Positions 32,250 through 44,800 are shown, numbered from the stretch's first letter. The stretch is DNA of 64,000 bases from Lewinellaceae bacterium (GCA_016719605.1 JADJYW010000003.1:186001-250000); one strand, 5' to 3'. Notes: generated by a model not told the origin, from the sequence alone. Translations and numbers: made by a program.

Positions 32250-33412
32250 AGACATCTTTTTGAGAGCAGGTTAAACGTTGCTTTTTTGGTATAGAATGTC
32301 ACAAAAGTTACGCTGACTTCTGCATCAATCTGCGCACAAAGACTAAAATCAGTTGAAAAACCTCCCGGGATGCAATACTTTGGTAATTCCTTGGGAGAAA
32401 TGCCTACAATAAGAACTCCTTTAGCACTAATCACTTCTTCTGCAAGTTTTTTAGTGCTTAGTCCACCATTGAGGCTGCCGGTAAATGAAAGACCCGCGCA
32501 TTGTTTGTCACCCTCACAAGAAGCCGAAATAGGTGTGTACGATAGCCCCGCAGAAAGACCGCCACCAAATGTGATATCAAAAACAAGTGGCATAGGCGGA
32601 AAAGGCACGTTGCATTGGACACCTACACTAGCACTAATATCCAAACCGGTAAGTTGAAAATTGTCGCGAATGCACTTATCGGGCGTGTCGGAGCAACATA
32701 TTTTCCCAAATGAAAATGCGCTCCCCGGGGTATTAAAACTGATACCTCCACCGGGTTCACACCCTATCCCAGGAATTCGAATAGTGTTTTTCATTTTGTT
32801 ACTGATACCTGTCATCAGGTTTTTCATTTTGTCAATCTCTATTGACCACTCCTGATTGGCAATACTAATCGAATAATCTTCATCCACTACAGGAATCTGT
32901 ATTTCTGAAGTTTTGTCCTCTTCTCCGCACCCGTAATCAAATGTAATTGTCGGTGATCCTGATGCACCAAAGAAGCCTCCCGGGGCAGACATAGGACTCA
33001 GTGTTACTTCCTTCTCCAATCCAGGCGGAACAGTTACGATAGTAAATTGACTCAGGGAGACCGGATCGCCTCTTTTCCAGCAGCAGACATCATCTTTTTG
33101 GGTAACTGACAAACTTTCAATCCCCTTAACCTCTACCGTCACAGCGTCCGTCCTGATATCCGAGAGGTCTTCCTTCGTCACTTCCACCGTATAGGTTGTA
33201 GTTTCCGTCGGGCTGACGGTAGGGTTGGCATCTTCCGAGGTAAAGGAGCCATCCGAGGAGGTCCATTTGTAACATAACTGCCCGCTGCCCACGCCGCCGA
33301 TCATGACACTTTTGCCCGGGCATATTGTTTTATCCGGCCCCGCATATTGTTGCGCCGACAATTGTACAAATACAAAAAAGCACAAAACAGAGAAGAGTGA
33401 TTTTTTATGCAT
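32246..33412 (-). CDS. Secreted PKD-like protein of unknown function (gene F)
   Basis: The ATG at 33412 opens MHKKSLFSVLCFFVFVQLSAQ, a signal peptide. Residues ~22-95 are a Bacteroidota PKD-like domain (AGPDKTICPGKSVMIGG, YKWTSSDG, NPTVSPTETTTYTVEVT). The remaining ~290 residues match no family I recognise. They are cysteine-containing (CCWKRG, YGCGEEDK, GKICCSDTPDKC) and have glycine- and serine-rich beta segments (FTGSLNGGLSTKK), as in an all-beta, possibly barrel-like fold. It sits 58 bases after giant G and overlaps the TSP3 gene by four bases, so F, E and D look co-transcribed. The base composition is more AT-rich than the giants on either side. Confidence 0.9.
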   Translation of the reverse strand: MHKKSLFSVLCFFVFVQLSAQQYAGPDKTICPGKSVMIGGVGSGQLCYKWTSSDGSFTSEDANPTVSPTETTTYTVEVTKEDLSDIRTDAVTVEVKGIESLSVTQKDDVCCWKRGDPVSLSQFTIVTVPPGLEKEVTLSPMSAPGGFFGASGSPTITFDYGCGEEDKTSEIQIPVVDEDYSISIANQEWSIEIDKMKNLMTGISNKMKNTIRIPGIGCEPGGGISFNTPGSAFSFGKICCSDTPDKCIRDNFQLTGLDISASVGVQCNVPFPPMPLVFDITFGGGLSAGLSYTPISASCEGDKQCAGLSFTGSLNGGLSTKKLAEEVISAKGVLIVGISPKELPKYCIPGGFSTDFSLCAQIDAEVSVTFVTFYTKKATFNLLSKRCL

Positions 33413-33470
33413 GTCTATAAAATTTCAATTTTATCAATAAATACAAGATTTGGAACAGCAAATAGCATGG

Positions 33471-36400
33471 CTACTCGGGTAATTTCACCAGAAAACTCAT
33501 CGCTTTGGTTGCTTTTACATACACCGTCACGGAACCCGCTGCTCCCGGACGCAGCCACCCCGGAGGAGCGCCTGTTTCGGACAAGGGCAAGTTGAGGGTC
33601 GTCAGCCCCAGGCCCAAATCGGCAGTTTGAAGCGCAATGGGCGCACTATCCATGCTCACCAACTGGACCACAGGATTGATGATATCCGTGTTCCCGTTGT
33701 TCACAAATTCCACTTTGATGGTCACCACATTGTTTGGCCGGGACGATGGCGGAACGATAATGTTGGTAGCCAGCCCTGCCGCGCCACCCGGCACAATGGT
33801 AAATCCGTCGTTCAGGCGCGCCGTCTGGGCGTTGGTTTTTTCTGCCACTACATCGTACAAACCCAGAGGGCGGTTCCGAAGGTCGAACTGTACATACACC
33901 CGCGTCGGATTCTGGTAAATCACGCACAAGGCCGGCACGGAATAGCCGGGGCGCTCCAGCCGGACGTCCATGCCGGACTCAAACTTTGCCCCGTCGAGCC
34001 GAACGGTCATCAGCCCGTTGTTGCCGCCCTGGTTGGCCGTCACTTCCCGTATCTCAAAGTCCAGGATTTTGGCAAAAAGGGTGATGGGTTGTTGCGTACC
34101 AACCGAAGTATTGCCATAAGCCAGCAGGTAATATGTACCGGATTCAAGGCTGGGAACAATGATTTCCTGGTTTGCCTGCAGAATACTGGAAAAACCAAAA
34201 TCATAATTATTGCGCGAGGGTACTTGCCCGTAGCGCAGGTACAGTTCATTGGCGGCATACAGACTGTCGCCCCGCAGTTGCACCAAAAGCGACGCCCCGG
34301 CCAGTGAATCCGGTATTTCTATCCGGTAGTACAAGGGCATGGCATCCAACAGCGTGTCCGGGGTCAACACATTCATCGGCAGCAGCGTCACATTCACATT
34401 GACCGGCGGTGTGTGCGCCAGAAAGTTGTTGTTGTCGTTGCTCTCGTTGATATTGTTCAGCAAATCCGTACGAACGATGACGTAATAATTGCCAAGGGCC
34501 ACATCCACCAGATCGGCGCTCAGGCTTTGTGTAGCCGAAGCCCCCGGAGAAAGGTTAATGCCGGTGTTTTTTGATCCCAACAAGGCGTCAGAACCATCCC
34601 AGAGCGTATCAACAGAAAAATAAACGGCTTCTTTCATATTCCCCGTCGCCGGATTTGCACCCACGTTTTTCACCTTCCAGGAAATGTTCACACCCTTGCC
34701 GGCCAGCGCCGAAACGGGAGCAACGATGTTTTGCACGACCAGATCGGAGGGGGGTGGCAAAATAAGGACTATGCTCGCCGACGCCGTATTATCCCCTTCG
34801 GACAAATACTCGTAGACAACGTTGTTGTCGTCTGTTTTGAGAATCAAAATCCGGTTGCCGAATTCCGAAAGCGGAATATTGGCCGTGATCGTATCCGTAT
34901 AGGTCACCCCGGGGGCAAGACCGCCCGAACGGGCGCGGTATCCGACCATAATATCTCCTCCACCAAGATTGAAATCCGTTGACAGGTATACCCGATCCGT
35001 CCAGGTACCGGTGGCCTGGCCGACACCACTGTTACGCACCTGATAAACAATCTGTACAGATTGCCCTGAAAAACCCTGCCCGGGCGCCATAATGGATTGA
35101 ACCGCCAGGTTGGGTGGCGGGGTGAGCGTGATCGGTATGACCGACGATGATCGGCGGTTGTTCGCAAGGGCGCTGTCGTTGTTTTGGCCCCCGATATCCG
35201 TGACCACGATGAGGTAATAATTTCCGAAGATTCCATTGGGCAACAGAACCGATGCCGATGCTGTGTAAGATGCCCCCGCAGCCAGCGGTCCGCTCTGCGG
35301 GCGGGTCGCCAGTTGCTGGTCGGTAGCAGGCGAATAAATCGAATCGGTGGAAAGATAAACGGCATCTGTCCATTGCAGTGCAATCGTGTTCACCGCAGCC
35401 AGGTTGGTCACCTGCCAGTTTGCCTGGATGGTCTGGCCAGACATGGCCGATGCCGGTACGGTAACTGTATTTACAGCCAGATCAACGGGCGGATAGCCCA
35501 CAACATTGATAGCCGAACTTCCCAGTTGGTTGTTCGACTCTCCGGTGTGTTCGTAAATCTTGTTGTCGGTATCTGTTACAATAAACAAGTAGTAATTCCC
35601 GCTACCCAAACCAAGCGGCAAGACCACCGGCGTAGCAACCGTGTATACAGAATCTACTGCCAAATTTTGGTTAAAAGATTGCGTATGTACCAACTGCGCG
35701 CCATTAGGGTTCCAGATCGGGCTGCTTTGCAAATACACCCTGTCTGTCCATGATTGTCCCTGCGTGGCGGCGGTACCGGAGTTTTTTACCGTGTAACTTA
35801 CCACAATGGTAGCGCCCGCATTGGCAGCCCCCGGCACGGAAATACTCATTGGAACCAAATCCACCCATGGCGAAAGATTCACGACAAGGCCCGTCCCGTT
35901 CGCATTGACGTTGTTTGACTCGCTGCCGTTTTCATAGACTAAAGTTGGAGCATCGGAAAAGACATAAATATAATACTGCCCGGAAATGCCGTTGGGTAGT
36001 ACCCCATGAAACTGTCGGTTTTGGCTTGCCCCTGGGTCGAGCGTGAGTTGGCCGGTCAGTTCTCCCAAGGCAGTGAAGTTCCCGGCCGCGTAGGTGCTGT
36101 TTGTGGAAAGGAGTATACGATCCGTCACTTGCCGGTTATTCAACTTGCCCGTTCCTGTGTTTTGAACCGTCCATTGTATCAGAATTGTATCGCCAGAATC
36201 GGCGTTTGGCCCAATCAGGATATTACTGACGGCAAGATCAGGGGTTAGAATAGCCGTGGAAGCAACTGCCTGCTTCACGTTGTTTGACTCAAATGTGTAC
36301 TCATAAACCTGGTTGCCGGCATCTGTTTTGACATAAAAATAATAAGGCCCGGAGATATCATCCGGAATGGTAAGCGTCATCGAACGGGTATAGGACTCAC

Positions 36401-38891
36401 CCAAATCCAGGTTTTGAGGCCGCGCGATTGACGCGATGCCGATAGCGCCGGCAAGGCTTGTATTATTGGCGATGTTGCTGAGAAAAATCTGATCGTACCA
36501 ATAACTATTGGCCGGAGAACCACCCTGGTTTTCGACAACCCACGAAACGGATACCTGCTGCAAATTCGTAGCGGATGCCGGAGCCGTCACCGACGACACG
36601 ACCAAATCTGCCGGAGGCGTCAGCGTAACCGAGACGGGGGTACTGACAGCGGTGTTGTTGCCCTCGTTCGCCTGTTCGTATTCTTCATTGTAATAGTCCG
36701 TTACAACGTGCACATAATATGTGCCCGAAATCCCCTGCGGAATAGTACCCGTGACGGCACCCGAATAGCTGCCGGCGACAGACAGATTCCCCGTACGGGT
36801 ATAGTAGCCGAGCAAGGTGGCTTGTCCGAGGTTCAGGGAAAGATTGGGGCCAAAATACACCCGGTCCTGCCAGTCTTCGGACACTGTGCCGCCGGTTCCA
36901 AGATTGGACACCGTGTAGTTGACGGTAATCGCAGAGCCGGAAAAGGCATTGTTGGGCGGAATAATAGCCGTCACCTGTAGATCCGGCGGCGGGGTTAGTT
37001 GTACAGTAACCTTGCCCGCGCTAACCGCCCGGTTGTTGTTTTCATCTGTTTCCAGCATACCATTGTACCTGTCTGTCCAGACAAATACATGATATGCGCC
37101 GGTGAAACCATTGGGAATCGTGAAGGACGCATTTCCGACATAGCTCTGGTTAGCGTTCAAGGCACTAAAGTTTGACACTCCGCCAAAATAGATGTCGGTA
37201 TTCACATCAAAAAACTGGTCCTCGGATAGATATATAACATCGGTCCATTGGCTCATGCCGGTTCCGCCCGGGCCGGTATTTCGCACCTCCCATCCTATGG
37301 ACAACGGCTGCCCCGTGAAGGCGGTAGCGGGTATTTGCACATTTTGCACGATTAAATCGGGCAGGTTGACGATGGTAAAAGTCTGGACGGCACTGGCCGA
37401 AAAACAATACTGGTTTTTGGCTACCATGCGCCATTCATAAGTAGCCCCGTATTCGGGATTCGGAATGCTGTAGTTCAGGTTGATCTGGGTGATGTTCGCC
37501 ACGGTCGGCGTGGCCGGCTGCGCCAAGCCCTGTTTCCAAAGGTAAAAATCGTAGGTATTTGTACCTGCCGAGGGCGCCCAGGAGAACATGATATTGTACG
37601 GGCTTAGATTAGTTGTCGCATTCGTCGGCAGCAGGTTGGACGGGGCGACGGTCTGCACCACGTTTTGCACCACCGCATTGGCCGTATCATTTTCAGGGTT
37701 CACGTCGGCGCCGAACAATGTCCAGGATTCGAGGGTGTAGTCGCCAAAAACAAACAAGTCGGCTGTCGCCGAAAACGTATAATCCGCTGACAGACCCGGC
37801 GGTATCACCAGTCCGCCAATGTTTTCGATAACGGGTGCACCGTTGCCAACGCGATACGCAACATCAACACCGGAGATCGGTACAGCAGTGTAGTTTTGAA
37901 GCCGGATTTTCACCAGTTCGCCGGCTGAAAGGGCACAGCCAGATGCAGGAAGAAGGATTGCCGACACGCCCACATCATCGGCCAGGAGGGTAAACTCGTC
38001 GGCGCCGATGTCGGGGTAGTTGGCATCGCGCACTGCACCATCAATATCATCCGGCACCTCAGGCAAATAGATACCCGCGCTGTCGAGCGCCGTTTGTGCG
38101 CAATGCAGGTCGGTGGCACTAACGAAAAGCGGGTTGATGGAAAGGGAGTTGGCGTCGAACCCCGTAGCGCTTTGCCAGGCCGCGAGCGTGGTGTAGAAAG
38201 TACCAATATTATTGTTGTAAATCAGATTGGTACCTGTAGTGATAAAATTGTTGTAGTTGGATGCTTCGATGATCGTTGCGTCGGAGTTGCGGGAGAGCGC
38301 ATTGCCGTTGGCAGCATTGTAAGCTATGTTGTTGAACAATCGGGTGCTGGTACTTGAAGTCCGAATATCGAAAGCAGATGAGCCGGCATTGGTTCCATTC
38401 AAATGGACACTGTTAAAGTAGATATTTTGGTATGGAGAACTATTGAGCCGTATACCGGAAGCCGCTGCGGTTCCGGCTATTTGTACAAAATTATTTACAA
38501 CCAAACCACGGTTCCCCGCAGTACCATAACAACCAGTCAGATAAATACCATTTGTGGCCTGGCCAAGGTTAACTTTGTTTTTAGAAATACGCAATCCGTT
38601 GCCGCAATTTGAAAACGAAATGCCGTCGCTGAACGCAGAAGAAATTGCAGTAATTGTATTTTTTTCAACAGTCGGGGTATTTTGATAGACCAATTCTATC
38701 GCCCGATAGGCTTGATTCTCAAAGCGGTTGTTCTCGATTATTGTACCGTTTTCGTACATATTATTTGCTCCATAGTAATATATGCCGCGACTACCGTTCA
38801 ACAAGTAGTTATTTATAAAGATATTTCGGTTGTCAGTGGAGACAGATGAAAATATAATCGCGTAGTCAGTAGAACTGGATGTTGTCACCAC
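33471..38891 (-). CDS. C-terminal part of giant G: beta-helix end, Fn3-like, eight CARDB domains, PPC/IPT-like end
   Basis: This is the 3' third of the giant gene starting at 51305. The first codon is a GTG inside a beta-helix (VVTTSSSTDYAIIFS), because about 110 codons of the helix start are missing at 38885-38891. Order: helix remainder ending PDIGADEF near 38000; CARDB-like linker; Fn3-like domain (IMFSWAPSAGTNTYDFYLW); eight CARDB domains; PPC-like domain (PDTLLDAMPLYYRIEIPDSL); IPT-like segment (MTVRLDGAKFESGMDVRL); and a closing domain ending FLVKLPE. The order matches giant C domain for domain. There is no QVAR tail and no type IX sorting motif. Confidence 0.9.
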   Translation of the reverse strand: MVTTSSSTDYAIIFSSVSTDNRNIFINNYLLNGSRGIYYYGANNMYENGTIIENNRFENQAYRAIELVYQNTPTVEKNTITAISSAFSDGISFSNCGNGLRISKNKVNLGQATNGIYLTGCYGTAGNRGLVVNNFVQIAGTAAASGIRLNSSPYQNIYFNSVHLNGTNAGSSAFDIRTSSTSTRLFNNIAYNAANGNALSRNSDATIIEASNYNNFITTGTNLIYNNNIGTFYTTLAAWQSATGFDANSLSINPLFVSATDLHCAQTALDSAGIYLPEVPDDIDGAVRDANYPDIGADEFTLLADDVGVSAILLPASGCALSAGELVKIRLQNYTAVPISGVDVAYRVGNGAPVIENIGGLVIPPGLSADYTFSATADLFVFGDYTLESWTLFGADVNPENDTANAVVQNVVQTVAPSNLLPTNATTNLSPYNIMFSWAPSAGTNTYDFYLWKQGLAQPATPTVANITQINLNYSIPNPEYGATYEWRMVAKNQYCFSASAVQTFTIVNLPDLIVQNVQIPATAFTGQPLSIGWEVRNTGPGGTGMSQWTDVIYLSEDQFFDVNTDIYFGGVSNFSALNANQSYVGNASFTIPNGFTGAYHVFVWTDRYNGMLETDENNNRAVSAGKVTVQLTPPPDLQVTAIIPPNNAFSGSAITVNYTVSNLGTGGTVSEDWQDRVYFGPNLSLNLGQATLLGYYTRTGNLSVAGSYSGAVTGTIPQGISGTYYVHVVTDYYNEEYEQANEGNNTAVSTPVSVTLTPPADLVVSSVTAPASATNLQQVSVSWVVENQGGSPANSYWYDQIFLSNIANNTSLAGAIGIASIARPQNLDLGESYTRSMTLTIPDDISGPYYFYVKTDAGNQVYEYTFESNNVKQAVASTAILTPDLAVSNILIGPNADSGDTILIQWTVQNTGTGKLNNRQVTDRILLSTNSTYAAGNFTALGELTGQLTLDPGASQNRQFHGVLPNGISGQYYIYVFSDAPTLVYENGSESNNVNANGTGLVVNLSPWVDLVPMSISVPGAANAGATIVVSYTVKNSGTAATQGQSWTDRVYLQSSPIWNPNGAQLVHTQSFNQNLAVDSVYTVATPVVLPLGLGSGNYYLFIVTDTDNKIYEHTGESNNQLGSSAINVVGYPPVDLAVNTVTVPASAMSGQTIQANWQVTNLAAVNTIALQWTDAVYLSTDSIYSPATDQQLATRPQSGPLAAGASYTASASVLLPNGIFGNYYLIVVTDIGGQNNDSALANNRRSSSVIPITLTPPPNLAVQSIMAPGQGFSGQSVQIVYQVRNSGVGQATGTWTDRVYLSTDFNLGGGDIMVGYRARSGGLAPGVTYTDTITANIPLSEFGNRILILKTDDNNVVYEYLSEGDNTASASIVLILPPPSDLVVQNIVAPVSALAGKGVNISWKVKNVGANPATGNMKEAVYFSVDTLWDGSDALLGSKNTGINLSPGASATQSLSADLVDVALGNYYVIVRTDLLNNINESNDNNNFLAHTPPVNVNVTLLPMNVLTPDTLLDAMPLYYRIEIPDSLAGASLLVQLRGDSLYAANELYLRYGQVPSRNNYDFGFSSILQANQEIIVPSLESGTYYLLAYGNTSVGTQQPITLFAKILDFEIREVTANQGGNNGLMTVRLDGAKFESGMDVRLERPGYSVPALCVIYQNPTRVYVQFDLRNRPLGLYDVVAEKTNAQTARLNDGFTIVPGGAAGLATNIIVPPSSRPNNVVTIKVEFVNNGNTDIINPVVQLVSMDSAPIALQTADLGLGLTTLNLPLSETGAPPGWLRPGAAGSVTVYVKATKAMSFLVKLPE
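34390..37370 (-). repeat. Eight tandem CARDB domains in giant G
   Basis: Openings such as PDLIVQNVQIPA, PDLQVTAIIPP, ADLVVSSVTAP, PDLAVSNILIG, VDLVPMSISVP, VDLAVNTVTVP, PNLAVQSIMAP and SDLVVQNIVAP mark eight copies. The number and order correspond to the eight in giant C. Confidence 0.9.
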
Positions 38892-41800
38892 TCCATAGCA
38901 ACTGCTTTTGTAAAGTCTGGAAAATCCGGGGTTTCCCCTCCAATCGTGTAGGTGCCGGACAGAGCCGGGTATAAATTTAATGAGCGTGCCGTGTCATTGC
39001 CGACAACCTGATCAACCATTGCATTGGGATTGCTCGTCCAGGCTCTGATTGACATCCGCTTGCCAACTTCAAAATTAACCGAACCCAGGGCAACTGTCTG
39101 TGTTGCACCGGATACCAGGTTCCCTGTCCAGGCAACAGTAGGTTGCGGCTCGAATATTTGTGGCGTCAGGTTGGTTCTGGCACTGATCAAACGACAACCA
39201 TTGTTGTAAAAAACGGCCACCGGATAGACAGGGCCAGTGTAAGAAGTTTCAATCGTACCGCTCCTGAACGGGCTGCTCCCGGTTATAGTGTAAGATATCG
39301 TACCGCCTATTCTGGTAATGGTAAAGATGACAGTGGTGCCTTCTGCAGCGGAAGTGCTGGTAACGGGGTTGCTCCAGGTACAATAGGGGTTTATCAGATT
39401 TATGCCCTGATCGAGATACAACAAGCGCCCGTTGCAGCCTAAATTCAATATAGCTGTTGGATCAGGGTCAATCTTGGCATACCCGAACATACAGTCACCA
39501 TTACCTATCCCGCCGCCGTCAATAACTTCTATGGCATACTCCAACACAAAATCGCCTTCTATAGCCGGAGACTCGGCGCCATTTTGCCACCCCACATAGC
39601 CGCCAGTCACCTGCAGGCCGCCCAAACTTCCGAAGTTAATCAAATTACTCGGCAAGGCTTTCGTCCATTCGATATTATTTGTAGCAGAAGAATCTCTGTT
39701 CAATTCCCAATGGATGTCAACCGAAGTCAGTGTACTGGAACCATTGTTCTTTAACACTGCCTGTATTGGTTGCGCACCCGGCGGGAATGGTATGGTTGGT
39801 GTGACTACCTGGGCAATACTTGCATCCAGTTGCGCCAGTACAAACTCTGCGGCGCCGATATCGGGATTTTGGCTGTCGCGCAGCACACCATCAATATCGC
39901 GAGGTACGGTTGGTTCAATAAATGCTGCGCCGTTCAGTTCAACGGCCTGTGGCTTGTATGCGCCTACAGTGGCAAATTGTGGATTCACCGATATGGAATT
40001 CAAATCCTGATCACCGGTTACTATATGCCAGGCATTGAGGTCTGCGGCTAAAACCCCGTCCCAACTACCCAGCGTAGCGCCGGTCGTATACAAGTCGTTG
40101 TAGTTGGACACAAATATACCGCCCCCCGTTCTTGTAAAAACCCGACCTCCTCCGCTATTCGCGAATATGTTGTTCCGAATCGTAATGTTGGTGCTTGACT
40201 GGATATAAAAAACGCCGTTAGTATTGTTCGTCAGCATCCGTACGGTGTTGTGCAGGAAGTTGGCATACACTCCAGACAAACAGTATATCCCTTGCCGGGT
40301 AGATGTGCCGGTAACTTGAATAAAGTTATTTACGATATTCATCGGCGCATTTTGTGTGCTCGTTATAAACTGCAAAATAATACCGTCGCCATTGGTTGGA
40401 ATATTAAAAATACGGTTGGTGGACAATTCTATGGCATTCAAACCGCGAATTACCAGAATACTTTCGTAGAATCCGTATGTAGAATTGGAGGAAAGCGTAT
40501 TGCCACGGATTTTAGCACTGTTTACATATTCGACATACACTCCCCGTTGATACTGATTTACAAACTTGTTGCTGTCCACCACGATGCCCGATATGTACGC
40601 ATTGCCATTTGCGTTCCCGAGAAAGTGTAACCCAGCGCTACCATTTTGGAATATATTGTTTTTGATCGTCAGGTTGTTGTTGTTGCCGCTATTGGAAAAT
40701 ACTACAGCAAAGTTGGTAGAAGTACTGGTGATTACCCTTCCGCGCAGGATGTTGTTTTCAAACGTATTATTCTGAGCGTCTCCTGCAATTTGTACCGCTT
40801 GGGCATACGACGTCCCCGTCGCCTCAATGGTCATCCGCCGGAAGGTGCAATAGTCGGCCCCGTTGAGCCGCAGGGTCCACGGGGCGTCGAATGCGGAAGA
40901 CGAGTAAGTCAGTACCACAAGGCTGCTGTCGCCTGTTTCCGATTGAAAATACACTGGTTTAGTGTTATCTACACCAGGTATGTTTCCGATGGTGATGGTC
41001 TCGTTGTAGGTACCGTTGCGCACGTTGAACGTAACCGGCCCGGACACACCCGCCAGGTTGAGGGCATAGGTAGCAGCGGCGAAGTTGGCAAAATCAGGCG
41101 CTGCCCCGCCGATGGTATACACCCCGTTCAGAGCAGGTAGCAGGTTAAGCACTTTGGCGGTGTCGTTGTCGGGAAACTGATCGGAATTGCCGTTAGGCAG
41201 GTCGCTCCAGGCATACAGGTCGTATATCTGCCCGGCGAGCAGGAGCACCGAGTCCAACTCTACCAGGATCGTATCGCCGCTGAGCAGGTTGCCCGTCCAA
41301 TTGGTCACCAAGGGCGCGTTGTTGTTGACACGCAGATTGATGGTGGCTGAGGAAAGTACGCCGAGGCCATTGTTTTTGAGTAAAACCCGAACAGGAGTCT
41401 GCCCCGCTGGTACCGGCGCACTCAACCCCACAAATGCAAGCACTGCCGCATCTAAAGAATCCGGTGTAAACTCGAATGCACCGATGTCGGGGTTCTGGCT
41501 ATTGCGCGTCTGTCCGTCAATATCGAATGCGACAAAAGGCGAAGGTGTGCCCGAGTTGTTCAACTGAATGACTCGGGGAAGATAGGTTGTGGCACTTGCG
41601 AATAATGGATTCACGGCAACGGAGTTTATATCCTGGTTGCCAGACAAGGTGCGCCAATCGGCGAGGGTGGCTGCAGTGGAAGTCCAAAAGCCGGTTCTGT
41701 TGCCGGAAGAGTACAAGTTATTGTAATTGGATACAAACGCGCCGCCGGTTCGATAAATGGCGTAGCCACCGCCGGCATTAATCAACAGATTATTCTGGAT

Positions 41801-44800
41801 CACTCCGCTGGTGAGGTTCAATTGCAGTGCCCTGCTATCCGCATTAGTATTAAATACACGCACCGTATTGTGCAAAAAGTGCACATTGGTGCCGCTTGAG
41901 GCATATATGGCCGGTCGACTTGCCGTGCCAAAAGTAGCCACCACGTTGTTTGTGATCAGCGCCGGGGCAAATGCGTCTGAGGTAATATTTTCCAAATAAA
42001 GACCATAGGAGTCAGGGCCTGGACTGACCATACGATTGGCTGTAACCTCCGTATTTTCCAGACTATTCAGCACCCGAATCCCCATCCTGGATGTGTATGT
42101 GGAATTGGTTACGATCGTATTTGAACGAACCTTCGCTTTTTTGACGTAAGATAAATAGGCTCCGCGATCATATTGATTTTCAAAGAAATTGCTGTCTACA
42201 ACGATATTAGAGATATACGCCCCACTATTGGTATTACCCTCAAACCACAGGCCCGTACTGCCGTTCACGAAGCGGTTATTGACAAACATGAGGTTGCTGT
42301 TAACTCCTGAACCGCAAAAAACCACGGCCCGATTGCTGGATGTACTGGTCGTTGCGGTGTTACGCAAAACGTTGTTGCGCAATTGATTGAACTGAGCGCT
42401 CCCGGCTACTTGTATCGCCTGTGCCCAACTTGTACTGTTGGCCTCAATTGTCATGCGTTGAAAAACAACATGTCTGGAGCCCAGCAACCGGAGCGTCCAC
42501 GGAGTGCTGGATGCACCCGCGGTGAAAGACAAGATGACTGCCGTACTATCGCCGGTTTCGGACTGGAATGTGACGGTGTTGGTTTCATTAGCGCCGGATA
42601 TGGCCTGTATCGTGATCTGTTCATTGTAAGTGCCGTTCCGCACGTTGAACACAACGGGGCCACAAACGCCATTGGTAGCCAAGGCAGTTACGGCGGCAGC
42701 AAAGGTGGGATAGTCGGGTGCAGCACCGCCGATGGTGTAGATACCACTCAGCGTGTTGGCGCCGCCAACCACGATCTGCAGGGAGTCGGTGACTACACAG
42801 CCGTCCTGTAGGGTGATATTGCACTGGTAGGTAATCGAATTGGCAGGTGTCGACACCGGGTTGGCGATATTGGGATTGTCCAAAAACTGCCCGGGGGTCC
42901 ATTGGTATGCTGTACCTCCCTGGGCCTGCAGTTGCACGGGGGTGCCGGAACACACCGGTGAGTTGAACGGTGCAAAAGCAGTGCTTTGCTGGTACAAGGT
43001 ACTGATTTCAGCGGTCGTCAGCCCCCGGTTGAATATCCGCACCTCGTCTATGGCTCCGCGCAGATCGGGGTCACACCAACTGGAATGTCCAAGAAAATTG
43101 CCGGCACGGTAAACATTGGCAATAGGATGTCCCTTTTTTTCCGCTACCAGCACACCATTGACGTAAAGACGCATGGTGTCTTGTCTGATTGTTGCGCAAT
43201 AGTACTGGTAGATACCGTTGACAATGGCGTTTGAGGCGGTCAGGCGGCCGGTGTTTTGATTAGCAAAACCGTCGCTGGATATCCAGCTTTCCAGTACCAG
43301 GTTGTTCGTTGTGAAGTCCCTTCCGAACCAAATTGGCATACCACCGAGGTTGCCGGAACCATTGCCGATGTCAAAAATTCGTTCGAAGGACGACGGGGCA
43401 TCGAAACGCACCCATGCGCATATAGAAATCCCATCTTGCCAGATTGGCCCCAGAGGAGGTAATTGCACATATTGGCCGCCGGCAGCCCCACAGCCATTGT
43501 TGCCGCCGGGGTTCGGGTTCAATAGTACTCCCTGACCACTTTTGCCTGGCGTACACGCAGGGTTTCCGACAAAGGTAGCATGGTTGCCGAAGCCGCTGTC
43601 GTCCTCCGGCGTACAACCGCAAAAGTTGTAGTGAATGATAAGGCCTTGCGTTTGCAGGCGCACGGTGTCGTTGGCCGGGTTGGGGTCAGATTGACCGTTG
43701 GGCTGAGCGCTCCAGGCGGTAAGCAGATAATACTGCCCGGCGGAAAAATCCAGCGTATCCAGCGGAACCGTGACCGTATCACCACCCGCCAAAGCCCCCG
43801 ACCAGTTTACCTGTATTGGAGCGGCATTATTTACAGAAAGGAATAACTGGATAGAAGTGATTGGATTGACACCATTGTTGTTCACAAGTACGCGAATAGG
43901 TGTCTGACCAGCCGGGACAGGAGGAACAAGACCAACAAAACGCACGATAGCGGCGTCTGTAGAATCCCGGATGTATTCGTCGGCGCCAATATCGGGGGTT
44001 ATGGGATTCCGGACATTGCCATCTATATCCGTTTGAATATCGGGGACGGGCGTTCCCTTTCCGTCAAGTAACGGATTGGTTGTGTGCAAATCGGTCGCGC
44101 TCACGAATTGCGGATTCACGGATATAGAGTTGGGATCGAATCCTGTGCCCGCTCTCCAGGCATCCAGGTTCAGGTAAAAGATATTGCCAACCGAGTTGTA
44201 AGCGAGATTGCCGCCGGTAGTAAAGAAGTTGTTATGATTGGAGGCTTCAATGTTCGTCGTAGAATTGCGCCAAAGCACCTGCCCTCCGGTTGAATTATAG
44301 CCAATATTGTTGAGAAGGCGCAGGTTACTACCACCAGCGAGCACAAACGGGCGACTGCCTGTATTCGCACTACTGGCATAAACGCTGTTAAAATAACAAT
44401 TTTGATAGGTTGAGTTGGAGTAGTATATCCCATTTATCTGTAGTGTGCCGCCTATTTGTATAAAGTTATTAGCTACCAGTCCGCGTTCATTAGGTGTTCC
44501 TGTACACTCTTCTACTACGATAGCGCCCAGAGAACTATTGAGATTAAATTTATTATTTGTTATCTTTTGGTTACTACGACAGAAGTAGTTTACAATAGCA
44601 TAATAAAAAGTGTAGGTTGTGTTGGAAGAAATAACGTTACCATCAATGATTGGGGCTTGTTGATACACGAGGTTTATGGTTCTTCGGAATTGATTCTCAA
44701 AACGATTATTTTCCACAATGGTACCAGTCTCATAATTACTGGTATCCACTCCCCCGGTGATCCAGATGCCGTCACTTCCGTCCTTCAGGAAGTTATTTCT

